From Lachnospiraceae bacterium (GTDB taxonomy: Bacteria > Bacillota > Clostridia > Lachnospirales > Lachnospiraceae), in NCBI GenBank assembly GCA_025758065.1, contig CP107199.1:2825501-2889500 (forward strand): a stretch of 64,000 nucleotides of DNA. Reading direction: 5' to 3'. The notes under the pieces are model-generated. The model did no database searches, was not told where the DNA came from, and worked only from the letters and a program-made list of their open reading frames with translations. Numbering within the stretch: the first letter of the stretch is position 1; each line of letters opens with the position of its first letter. Below, piece by piece: positions 50,887 through 58,033 of the stretch. The translations under genes and the position numbers were made by a program.

Positions 50887-51573
50887 ATGAACAAGTATAC
50901 AGAACGTCTTTATAATGGTATATGGAAAGAAAATCCTATCTTCGTTCAGATGTTAGGTCTGTGTCCTACACTGGCTGTTACTACATCTGCTATGAATGGT
51001 CTTGGTATGGGACTTTCCTCTACTGTAGTATTAGTAGCAGCAAATTTTATTATCTCCCTGATGAGAAGCATCATCCCGGGAAGAGTCCGTCTTCCAGGTG
51101 AGATCGTAGTTGTTGCTTCCCTGGTAACCATCGTAGATATGTTGATGGAAGGCTTTACACCAGATCTTTACAGCGCACTGGGTATTTACATTCCTCTGAT
51201 CGTTGTAAACTGCGTTATCTTAGGCCGTGCAGAGGCATTTGCTATGAAGAACAAACCGGTCATTTCTGCATTTGACGGAGCAGGCATGGGCCTTGGATTT
51301 ACCGTTGCTCTTGTTTGTATCGGTGCTGTCCGTGAGATTTTAGGTGCAGGTACTGTCTTTGGTGTGACTGTCATGCCTGCTTCCTATCAGCCTATTTCCA
51401 TCTTTATCCTGGCACCTGGCGCATTCTTTGTCTTGGCATGCTTAACTGCATTACAGAACAAGTTAAAGATGCCATGTGCGACCAATGGTTCTGCTAAGGG
51501 CAAGAAAGCTAAGAAGGCTTGCTGCGGTGATTGCGCAAGCTGTGCAGAAGCAAAAGAAGAGACGGAAGAATAG
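50887..51573 (+). CDS. rnfE: Rnf complex subunit RnfE with cysteine-rich tail
   Basis: Membrane subunit with six spans, sister to RnfA. Start NKYTERLYNGIWKENPIFVQ, then LGLCPTLAVTTSA with the conserved Cys that helps hold the intramembrane Fe-S cluster, and IPLIVVNCVILGRAEAFA with the second. The last 35 residues are a soluble Lys-rich tail with CCGDCASC; E. coli-type RnfE ends soon after the last span. 228 residues. The tail may bind metal or a cluster; this is inference. Confidence 0.96.
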   Translation: MNKYTERLYNGIWKENPIFVQMLGLCPTLAVTTSAMNGLGMGLSSTVVLVAANFIISLMRSIIPGRVRLPGEIVVVASLVTIVDMLMEGFTPDLYSALGIYIPLIVVNCVILGRAEAFAMKNKPVISAFDGAGMGLGFTVALVCIGAVREILGAGTVFGVTVMPASYQPISIFILAPGAFFVLACLTALQNKLKMPCATNGSAKGKKAKKACCGDCASCAEAKEETEE

Positions 51574-51586
51574 GAGGTAGAAACGG

Positions 51587-52162
51587 ATGAAAGAGTTACT
51601 TGTTATTGCCATTAGCTCCGCATTTGTGAGCAACGTGGTATTAAGCCAGTTTTTAGGCATCTGTTCCTTCGTCGGCGTATCCAAAAAGGTAGAGACAGCA
51701 GCAGGTATGGGCGGTGCGGTTATCTTCGTTATCACCATCGCTTCCGTTGTTGCAAGTCTGATCTATCAGTTCGTCCTGGATCCATTAGGACTGGATTATC
51801 TGAAGACCATTGTCTTTATCCTTGTAATTGCGGCTCTGGTACAGATTGTAGAAATGTTCTTAAAGAAATGTATGGTTTCCCTGTACAATGCATTAGGTGT
51901 ATTCCTTCCATTGATCACAACGAACTGTGCAGTATTAGGTGTTGCCCTTACTAACGTACAGAATAGCTATAACTTCGCTCAGAGCGTAGTAAACGGTGTT
52001 GCAACTGCTATTGGTTACACTGTTTCTATCGTACTCCTTGCCGGTATCCGTGAGCGTATTGAAGGAAATGATATCCCATACAACTTCCAGGGATCTCCTA
52101 TCGTACTGGTAACTGCAGGCCTTATGGCAATCGCATTTTTCGGATTTTCCGGATTACTGTAG
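51587..52162 (+). CDS. rnfA: Rnf complex subunit RnfA
   Basis: Membrane subunit with six spans, inverted relative to RnfE. LSQFLGICSFVGVSKK and LPLITTNCAVLGVAL carry the conserved cysteines expected to share the membrane [2Fe-2S] site with RnfE. 191 residues. GGAGGTAGAAACGG precedes the ATG. Confidence 0.97.
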   Translation: MKELLVIAISSAFVSNVVLSQFLGICSFVGVSKKVETAAGMGGAVIFVITIASVVASLIYQFVLDPLGLDYLKTIVFILVIAALVQIVEMFLKKCMVSLYNALGVFLPLITTNCAVLGVALTNVQNSYNFAQSVVNGVATAIGYTVSIVLLAGIRERIEGNDIPYNFQGSPIVLVTAGLMAIAFFGFSGLL

Positions 52163-52177
52163 AAGGAGGAGACGAAG

Positions 52178-52969
52178 ATGAACATGACAGCAATTTTGAT
52201 CGCTGCTGCTGTTATTGCAGTGGCAGGTTTGATCGTAGGAATCGGTCTTGGACTTTTCGGTGAGAAGTTTAAGGTAGAAGTAGATGAAAAGGAAGTAGCT
52301 ATCCGTGAGGAACTTCCTGGAAATAACTGCGGCGGCTGCGGTTTCGCAGGCTGTGACGCATTGGCAAAGGCAATTGCAGAGGGAAAAGCTCCTGCAAATG
52401 CATGTCCTGTAGGTGGAGCACCTGTAGGCGAAAAGATCGCTGCTATCCTTGGCGTATCTGCAGGAGCAGCAGAGAAGAAGGTTGCATTTGTACGTTGTAA
52501 AGGATCCTGTGACAAGGTTAAGACTCTTTACAACTACGACGGTATTGATGACTGTGCAAAGGCATCTGTAGTGCCTGCCGGTGGTCCTAAGGCCTGCAGC
52601 TACGGCTGTACCGGTTTTGGCTCCTGCGTAAAGGCATGTCAGTTTGATGCGATCCATGTTGTAGACGGCGTAGCTGTTGTAGACAAGGAGAAGTGCGTAG
52701 CCTGCGGCAAGTGTGTTGCTACCTGTCCAAAGGGACTGATCCAGATCGTTCCTTACAATGCAGAGCATTTAGTACAGTGCAGCAGCCATGACAAGGGCAA
52801 AGATGTAAAGGCTGCATGTCAGGCCGGATGTATCGGCTGTACTTTATGTACCAAGCAGTGTGAATCTGACGCTATCCATATGGATAACAACCTTGCAGTG
52901 ATTGATTATGAGAAGTGTACAAACTGCGGAAAGTGCGCAGAAAAGTGCCCTGTGAAGGTTATTCTGTAA
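52178..52969 (+). CDS. rnfB: Rnf complex subunit RnfB
   Basis: Entry point for electrons from ferredoxin. One N-terminal span, then the cluster domain NNCGGCGFAGCDALA, then CKGSCDK, and ferredoxin-like motifs CVKAC, CVACGKCVATCP, CIGCTLCTKQC and CTNCGKCAEKCP, enough for several [4Fe-4S] clusters. 263 residues. Last gene of the operon; a terminator follows. Confidence 0.97.
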   Translation: MNMTAILIAAAVIAVAGLIVGIGLGLFGEKFKVEVDEKEVAIREELPGNNCGGCGFAGCDALAKAIAEGKAPANACPVGGAPVGEKIAAILGVSAGAAEKKVAFVRCKGSCDKVKTLYNYDGIDDCAKASVVPAGGPKACSYGCTGFGSCVKACQFDAIHVVDGVAVVDKEKCVACGKCVATCPKGLIQIVPYNAEHLVQCSSHDKGKDVKAACQAGCIGCTLCTKQCESDAIHMDNNLAVIDYEKCTNCGKCAEKCPVKVIL

Positions 52970-52991
52970 TCAAAAAAGATAACTGTAAAAA

Positions 52992-53032
52992 AGCTTCAGA
53001 CGGTGAGGATATCATTGTCTGAGGCTTTTTTT
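52992..53032 (+). terminator. Intrinsic terminator after rnfB
   Basis: AGCTTCAGAC and GTCTGAGGCT pair around a 15-base loop, then T7. Confidence 0.85.
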
Positions 53033-53159
53033 GTTAGAGTACATCTGAAAGGAGCTTATGGATACAGCATAGACACAGCCGGATTTTGTTGGTAATCTAA
53101 AAAAGCAGTGCGTAAAAAAGAGTATGTTAAAAATGTATATGCATGAAAGGGGATTACTT

Positions 53160-54098
53160 ATGATGATAGAGCAGCTTTGGGGTTCACCGGATATTTTCCG
53201 GATTCTGGTACCATTACCGGAAAATCCATTAAAGGGGTTAAATGTTTATGTTCTGCGGACAAAAGAACAGGCTCTTGTGATCGATACAGGTTTTCGCAGG
53301 GAAGAGTGCAGGAAAGCCTTGTGGGATGGGATCAGTGAGCTGGGCCTTGATCTGTCAAAGACATCCCTGTTTTTAACTCATCTGCATTCTGATCATACGG
53401 GGCTTGTGTGGGATTTTGTAAATAAGGGAATTCCGGTCTACATGAGTAAAAGAGAGATCAGTTATCAGAAGCGGCTGGAAAAGACAGCTTTTGAGACATT
53501 GTTTCCGCGTTTTCGCAGAGAAGGTTTCCCTGATGAACTGTTAAAACGACAGGTCACGGAAAATCAGGGAAGTGCCTACAGTGCCAGACCTGGATATCCG
53601 GTAAATCCTGTGGAAGATAACGCATCTTTTATGGTCGGTGAATATGAGGTAAAAGCTTTCTGCACGCCGGGACATACGCCGGGACATATGGTCTTATATC
53701 TGCCAGAGCAGCAATTATTGTTTTCCGGTGATCATGTATTGTTTGATATCTCACCTAATATTACAAGCTGGCCGGAGGTAGAGGACTCACTGGGGGATTA
53801 TCTGGAAAGTCTGAAACGTTTGAGAAATCTTCCGGTACAGGCAGTATTTCCGGCCCACAGAGGCGTGAAAGGGAATCTTGCCACAAGGATCGATGAACTT
53901 TTAGCTCATCATGAAAGACGGCTTACAGAGCTTAAAAAGGCTATAGATGTATATCCTGGGGCAAATGCATACGAACTTGCAGGACATTTATCCTGGTCCA
54001 TGAGAGGTCTTTCCTGGGACCAGTTCCCACCGGGACAGAAGTGGTTTGCAGTGGGGGAGACTATGGCACATCTGGATCATCTGGCTAAAATGATATAA
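53160..54098 (+). CDS. MBL-fold metallo-hydrolase
   Basis: Zinc beta-lactamase-fold hydrolase. Metal ligands THLHSDHTG (HxHxDH), FCTPGHTPGHMVLY, SGDHVLF and FPAHRG are complete. The C-terminal 70 residues form a winged-helix-like region seen in similar MBL proteins. I start at MMIEQLWG, seven bases after AAAGGGG; upstream codons lack a ribosome site. 312 residues. Substrate unknown; thioester or glyoxalase II-type activity is possible. Single gene, followed by a hairpin array. Confidence 0.88.
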   Translation: MMIEQLWGSPDIFRILVPLPENPLKGLNVYVLRTKEQALVIDTGFRREECRKALWDGISELGLDLSKTSLFLTHLHSDHTGLVWDFVNKGIPVYMSKREISYQKRLEKTAFETLFPRFRREGFPDELLKRQVTENQGSAYSARPGYPVNPVEDNASFMVGEYEVKAFCTPGHTPGHMVLYLPEQQLLFSGDHVLFDISPNITSWPEVEDSLGDYLESLKRLRNLPVQAVFPAHRGVKGNLATRIDELLAHHERRLTELKKAIDVYPGANAYELAGHLSWSMRGLSWDQFPPGQKWFAVGETMAHLDHLAKMI

Positions 54099-54402
54099 TG
54101 AGTCCAAAAGAAAAACAAGCGACACCGAAGGTAGCATTTGTTTTTCTTGGACCATTAACGAAGGTTCCGCCTGCGCAAGCAGACATTTGTTTTTTACAAG
54201 CCATTAACGAACGAATCGCCTGCGTAAGCAGGCAGTGGAGCGCGAATGCGCGGGATTCGTGAGTATAAGATATAATGAGCGCAGGGAAAAACAAGCGGCT
54301 GCGCAAGCAGACATTTGTTTTTTACAAGCCATTAACGAACGAATCGCCTGCGTAAGCAGGCAGTAGAGCGCGAATGCGCGGGATTCGTGAGTATAAGATA
54401 TA
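54099..54402. repeat. Tandem array of hairpin units, about 128-base period
   Basis: Copies at 54171-54274 and 54299-54402 are 104 bases each and nearly identical. A degenerate first unit (54099-54170) starts ATGAGTCCAAAAG and has its own hairpin with AAGAAAAACAA and TTGTTTTTCTT. Each unit has one hairpin on AAAAACAA/TTGTTTTT and a second closed by CGAATC/GATTCG that contains GCCTGCGTAAGCAGGC. It starts right after the MBL gene stop and the first hairpin may end that transcript. Confidence 0.85.
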
Positions 54403-54886
54403 GCACATATAAAAAATTACAAAAATGTTAAAAGTGGGGAGTTCACCCGTTTTTTGACAAAAACAGCCTATGAAAAAATTAAAACAGAATTACGTGAAAG
54501 TAAGGTTTTTGGCTATAAATAGTTTACATAAAACAGATGAAAGTATTGATCAAAAAATTAACAAAAATAAATCTTAACAAAGATGTAACAATTACGTAAA
54601 AAATAAATCGTCATTATGCCTAAAATAATTGATAAATATACGGCACAATGCGCAAAAAGCACAAATGAATTTACATTTATTTCCAATTCACTTTAAAACG
54701 TGACAAAGTTGTTGCACAAAGGTTGACGTGTAAGATGAAATCCCATATAATTACCGATACATCCCAGAAAAACAGGCATAAAGTGGGGAAAACTCTCCAC
54801 AATGGCACTTGGGAGCGGATGCAGTTTACCGCTCTGAAATGGATTTACGAGGCAGTACGCTTCGGGAAAGAATATGAGGAGTATGT
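54403..54886. other. AT-rich stretch without a clear gene
   Basis: Very A/T-rich up to about 54720, then mixed. A 65-codon frame from 54723 to 54920 overlaps the next gene, has no ribosome site and no recognisable features. I see no riboswitch. It probably holds the promoter of the SleB-like gene, but no element is clear enough to name. Confidence 0.4.
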
Positions 54887-55729
54887 ATGCTTACATGGCA
54901 TTCATTCCTTCAGTCGGTGATGTTTTTTGTCCGTTCTATTTCTGTTAAGCTGACAAAAAAACATTATCGTTCGTCTTCTGTCCTTATGTCAGGAGCTGTT
55001 GTTATTGCAGTAGTTGCCTTTTCAGCCAATGGATTTGGCGGAGGCGGTAAGAACGCAATGGCAGCGCCAAGGACCGTGGAATCTCTGGAAGCAGATGAAG
55101 AACCGGAGACAGAGGCACTCCTTGAAGGAAGCAGTTTTGTTACAGAAGCAAAAATACAATTCGGACTTTTGAACACAGGCAGTGAAGGCCAGCATCTGGC
55201 CGGTGCGCTGTTGGAGAGAGATGTCCGCAACAGACAGCGCAGACAGGCAGATGCGCAGATAGAAATAGAAGCGCTTCAAAAACAGATACTAAAAGAAAAA
55301 GAAGAAGCTGAAGCAAGACGGAAAGCAGAGGAAGAAAGAAGAGCTGCCAGAAGGATCAAGGTATCTGATGAAGATTATCAGGTTTTGCTCCGGATCGTTC
55401 AGGCAGAAGCTGGTGTATGTGATGAGAAAGGCAAGATATTAGTAGCTGATGTGATCATCAACCGCGTTCTTTCTGGAAAGTTCCCTGGAAACGTAAAGGG
55501 AGTCGTATACCAGACATCCCAGTTCCAGCCGGTATCTAACGGCAGGATCAATTCCGTGAAAGTAACAGCTGAAACTATCCGGTGTGTAGACCGTGCGCTG
55601 GATGGGGAAGATTATTCAAACGGTGCATTATATTTTATGAACAGAAAAGCTTCCGGCAGAAAAGCAGGTTGGTTTGATTCAAGGTTAACCTACCTTTTTG
55701 CACACGGAGGTCACGAATTTTTTAAATAG
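54887..55729 (+). CDS. SleB-like cell wall hydrolase
   Basis: Predicted peptidoglycan-cleaving lytic enzyme of the spore cortex-lytic SleB (Hydrolase_2) family. N-terminal signal or anchor segment (about residues 33-50, SSVLMSGAVVIAVVAFSANG), a Glu-rich spacer, a coiled coil (about 115-160, QIEIEALQKQILKEKEEAEA), then the catalytic domain with the Glu in LLRIVQAEAGVCDEKGK, VADVIINRVLSGKFP, YQTSQFQPVSNG and GALYFMNRKA. 280 residues. No peptidoglycan-binding repeats precede it, unlike B. subtilis SleB. GAGGAG lies six to ten bases before the ATG. Spore germination or vegetative growth are both possible roles. Confidence 0.87.
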   Translation: MLTWHSFLQSVMFFVRSISVKLTKKHYRSSSVLMSGAVVIAVVAFSANGFGGGGKNAMAAPRTVESLEADEEPETEALLEGSSFVTEAKIQFGLLNTGSEGQHLAGALLERDVRNRQRRQADAQIEIEALQKQILKEKEEAEARRKAEEERRAARRIKVSDEDYQVLLRIVQAEAGVCDEKGKILVADVIINRVLSGKFPGNVKGVVYQTSQFQPVSNGRINSVKVTAETIRCVDRALDGEDYSNGALYFMNRKASGRKAGWFDSRLTYLFAHGGHEFFK

Positions 55730-55765
55730 TTCAGCTATGGGCTAGCATATGGTGGAACCACAAGG

Positions 55766-55797
55766 CTTCTTGTTTCCAGGAATATGGAAACAAGAAG
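55766..55797 (+). terminator. Hairpin after the SleB-like gene
   Basis: CTTCTTGTTTCC and GGAAACAAGAAG form a perfect 12-pair stem with an eight-base loop, 36 bases past the stop. No T-run follows directly; a TTTTTT lies 30 bases on. Confidence 0.5.
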
Positions 55798-55947
55798 ATG
55801 TTATGGCTGGACTGTAATTAGTTTTTTCAAATAGCTGTAAGAAAGGGATTGAGTTTCAGACTGCTTTGGGTGTATACTGATACAGACAGGAAACTGATAG
55901 AAAAATATCAATAACACTGTCAATAACCATTCAAAGGAGAAAAGACC

Positions 55948-56412
55948 ATGATTTTTGATGAAAAACAGAATTTGGACTTTTACAGAAACTTAGGTATTGA
56001 AGGAAGATACGCAAAAGCAGTAGACTTCTTAAAGAATACCGACCTTGCAGCATTAGAGCCTGGAAAATATGAGATCGATGGAAAAGATGTATATGCAAAT
56101 GTTACCGCATACACCACTATTCCGTGGGAAGAGGCTAAGTATGAGGCACATGAGCATTATACCGACATCCAGTACGTGATCGAGGGAAGTGAGGTTATGA
56201 CCTATGCTCCTGCACATGAAATGACTGTAAAGACTCCTTACAATCCAGATAAGGACGTAGTATTCTTCGAGAATACCACAGAGGGGCTGCAGGTAGTTGT
56301 AAAAGCTGGTCAGTATCTCATCTTCAATCCATGGGATGCACATAAGCCGAAGGCAGCTAACGGCGCTCCGGCACCTATTAAGAAAGTTATCGTTAAGATT
56401 AAAGAAGATTAA
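55948..56412 (+). CDS. YhcH/YjgK/YiaL family protein
   Basis: Small cupin-like protein of the family that includes E. coli EbgC and NanQ, linked to sugar (sialic acid or galactoside) metabolism. HEHYTDIQYVIEGSE and the C-terminal FNPWDAHKPKAA supply likely metal ligands (His and Glu). 154 residues. AAAGGAGAAAAG precedes the ATG. It stands alone between hairpins, with no sugar genes nearby, so the substrate is unknown. Confidence 0.9.
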   Translation: MIFDEKQNLDFYRNLGIEGRYAKAVDFLKNTDLAALEPGKYEIDGKDVYANVTAYTTIPWEEAKYEAHEHYTDIQYVIEGSEVMTYAPAHEMTVKTPYNPDKDVVFFENTTEGLQVVVKAGQYLIFNPWDAHKPKAANGAPAPIKKVIVKIKED

Positions 56413-56490
56413 TAGGTCAAAGAATTGAATTGATCGTATGATTGACGGGTAACTCTGGGAAATGTAAATGAAATAAAATAAGTTTACGGA

Positions 56491-56545
56491 AAATATCGTC
56501 TGTACAGGGCCATGAAAAGTGGACTGTGCAGGCGATATTTTTTTT
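56491..56545 (+). terminator. Intrinsic terminator after the YhcH-family gene
   Basis: AAATATCGTCTGTACAG and CTGTGCAGGCGATATTT pair over 17 positions with two wobbles, followed by T. Confidence 0.8.
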
Positions 56546-56609
56546 GGATTGCGAGCACGCAAAGCACGTAGCGATCAACATCGTAATATATTCTTAAGAA
56601 AAAATACCC

Positions 56610-56638
56610 TTGTATAAATCATAGGATAATGATATCTT
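56610..56638 (+). promoter_or_regulatory. Promoter of the GntR-ABC operon
   Basis: TTGTAT and TATCTT are separated by 17 bases. The palindromic operator begins 11 bases after the -10. Confidence 0.6.
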
Positions 56639-56649
56639 AAGTGTATCAC

Positions 56650-56676
56650 AACTGTATTAATATGATTAGTACAGTT
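56650..56676 (+). promoter_or_regulatory. Palindromic operator of the GntR regulator
   Basis: AACTGTATTAAT and ATTAGTACAGTT are inverted repeats matching at 11 of 12 positions around ATG. It covers the likely transcription start. YtrA-type GntR proteins commonly bind such sites in front of their own ABC operon. Confidence 0.75.
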
Positions 56677-56766
56677 GGTACAATTTATAGTCATAGCTGG
56701 ACTGTAACAGCTTATGGGGCCAGACATGTTACAGATGGACAGACAGAAAGGAAGGAGAGAGGCTAC

Positions 56767-57168
56767 ATGATCGTGCTGGATTACAGGGACCGGCGTCCGC
56801 TGTATGAACAGGTGACGGAAAAACTAGAAGAGCTGATGTTTTCTGGTGTATTACCGCCGGACAGTCGTTTGCCGTCGGTTCGCAGTATGGCAACGGAGCT
56901 TTCCATTAATCCCAATACTATTCAGAGAGCCTATGCAGAGCTGGAACGTCAGGGTTATATTTACTCTGTTCAGGGAAAAGGAAGTTTTGTGGCAGATGGA
57001 AGGCGGCTTCAGGCCGGAATACGAAAGGATTGGGAAGAGCAGTTTAACACAGCTATAGAAGAGGGATTGCGCATTGGTGTAAGCTGCCGGGATATGATAA
57101 AGATGTTAGAAGAAAAGGAAGGGGGTAAGGCAGATGATCAAGGCAATGAATCTGACAAAGAAATTTGA
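56767..57168 (+). CDS. GntR-family regulator, YtrA subfamily
   Basis: Winged helix repressor with a short C-terminal dimerisation tail. The DNA-binding domain is RPLYEQVTEKLEELMFSGVL, LPSVRSMATELSINPNTIQRAY and YIYSVQGKGSFVA. I start at MIVLDYRDRRPLYEQ after GGAAGGAGAGAGG; the longer frame would include the operator. 133 residues. It overlaps the ABC ATPase gene by 35 bases, so the three genes form one operon, as in ytrABC of Bacillus, which responds to cell-wall stress. The signal here is unknown. Confidence 0.92.
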   Translation: MIVLDYRDRRPLYEQVTEKLEELMFSGVLPPDSRLPSVRSMATELSINPNTIQRAYAELERQGYIYSVQGKGSFVADGRRLQAGIRKDWEEQFNTAIEEGLRIGVSCRDMIKMLEEKEGGKADDQGNESDKEI

Positions 57169-58033
57169 TGATCTGGTGGCAGTAGATCACATTAATGCAG
57201 AAATCAAAAGTGGCTCTGTATTTGGTCTGATCGGAACAAACGGAGCCGGTAAATCCACTTTTCTCCGTCTGGCCGCAGGGATCCTTAAGGCAGATGGAGG
57301 CCATGTGACCATAGATGGAGAAGAGGTATTTGAAAACATAAAAGCAAAGAAAAAGTTTTTCTATATACCTGACGATGCTCATTTTTTCAGTAATGCGTCT
57401 CCTCTTGATATGATGGAATATTACAGTGTTGTTTATGAGCATTTTGATAAGGATCGTTTTCATAAATTAATGGGTAACTTTGGTCTGGATGAAAAACGCA
57501 AGCTCCATACTTTTTCCAAGGGAATGAAAAAACAGGTGTCAGTGATCTTAGGCATTTGCTCCAATACAGATTATCTTTTTTGTGATGAGACATTTGATGG
57601 TCTTGATCCGGTTATGCGTCAGGCAGTAAAGAGCATTTTCGCAGCTGAGATCGAAGACCGTAATATGACACCTGTGATCGCATCCCACAATCTGAGGGAG
57701 TTAGAAGATATCTGTGACCATGTGGGACTGCTCCATAAAGGAGGCATCCTTCTTTCAAAGGACTTAGATGATATGAAGTTAAATATCCATAAGATCCAGT
57801 GTGTATTAAAGGAAGGAATGACAGCAGATGATTTAAAGGGCCTTCAGATCCTTTCCCAGGAAGGGAGAGGACGGCTTCTCACTCTTACAGTAAGAGGAAC
57901 AAGACAGGAAGCAGAAAGCATTATGAACCAGCATGAGCCTGTATTTTTTGAGTGCATTCCTCTGTCCTTAGAGGAAATATTCATCAGTGAAACGGAGGTG
58001 GCAGGTTATGACATCCGCAAGCTTATTTTTTAA
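57134..58033 (+). CDS. ABC transporter ATP-binding protein
   Basis: Motor subunit of an exporter or lantibiotic-type ABC system. Walker A GTNGAGKST (about residue 37), signature FSKGMKKQ, Walker B YLFCDETFDGLDP with the catalytic Glu, and H-loop ASHNLRELED. 299 residues, including a C-terminal domain of about 80. Start MIKAMNLTKKFDD with AAGGGGGTAAGG upstream. Partner permease overlaps by 26 bases. Confidence 0.95.
   Translation: MIKAMNLTKKFDDLVAVDHINAEIKSGSVFGLIGTNGAGKSTFLRLAAGILKADGGHVTIDGEEVFENIKAKKKFFYIPDDAHFFSNASPLDMMEYYSVVYEHFDKDRFHKLMGNFGLDEKRKLHTFSKGMKKQVSVILGICSNTDYLFCDETFDGLDPVMRQAVKSIFAAEIEDRNMTPVIASHNLRELEDICDHVGLLHKGGILLSKDLDDMKLNIHKIQCVLKEGMTADDLKGLQILSQEGRGRLLTLTVRGTRQEAESIMNQHEPVFFECIPLSLEEIFISETEVAGYDIRKLIF

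Noticed and set aside
54099..54402. CRISPR array
   Set aside because: Only two full repeats of 104 bases with a 24-base gap and no cas genes; the units are hairpins, not CRISPR repeats.
54720..54886. Cyclic-di-AMP (ydaO-type) riboswitch before a wall hydrolase gene
   Set aside because: Such switches are often found before wall hydrolases, but I could not find the conserved core segments here.
54723..54920. A 65-codon frame before the SleB-like gene
   Set aside because: No ribosome site, no similarity I know, and it overlaps the next gene out of frame.
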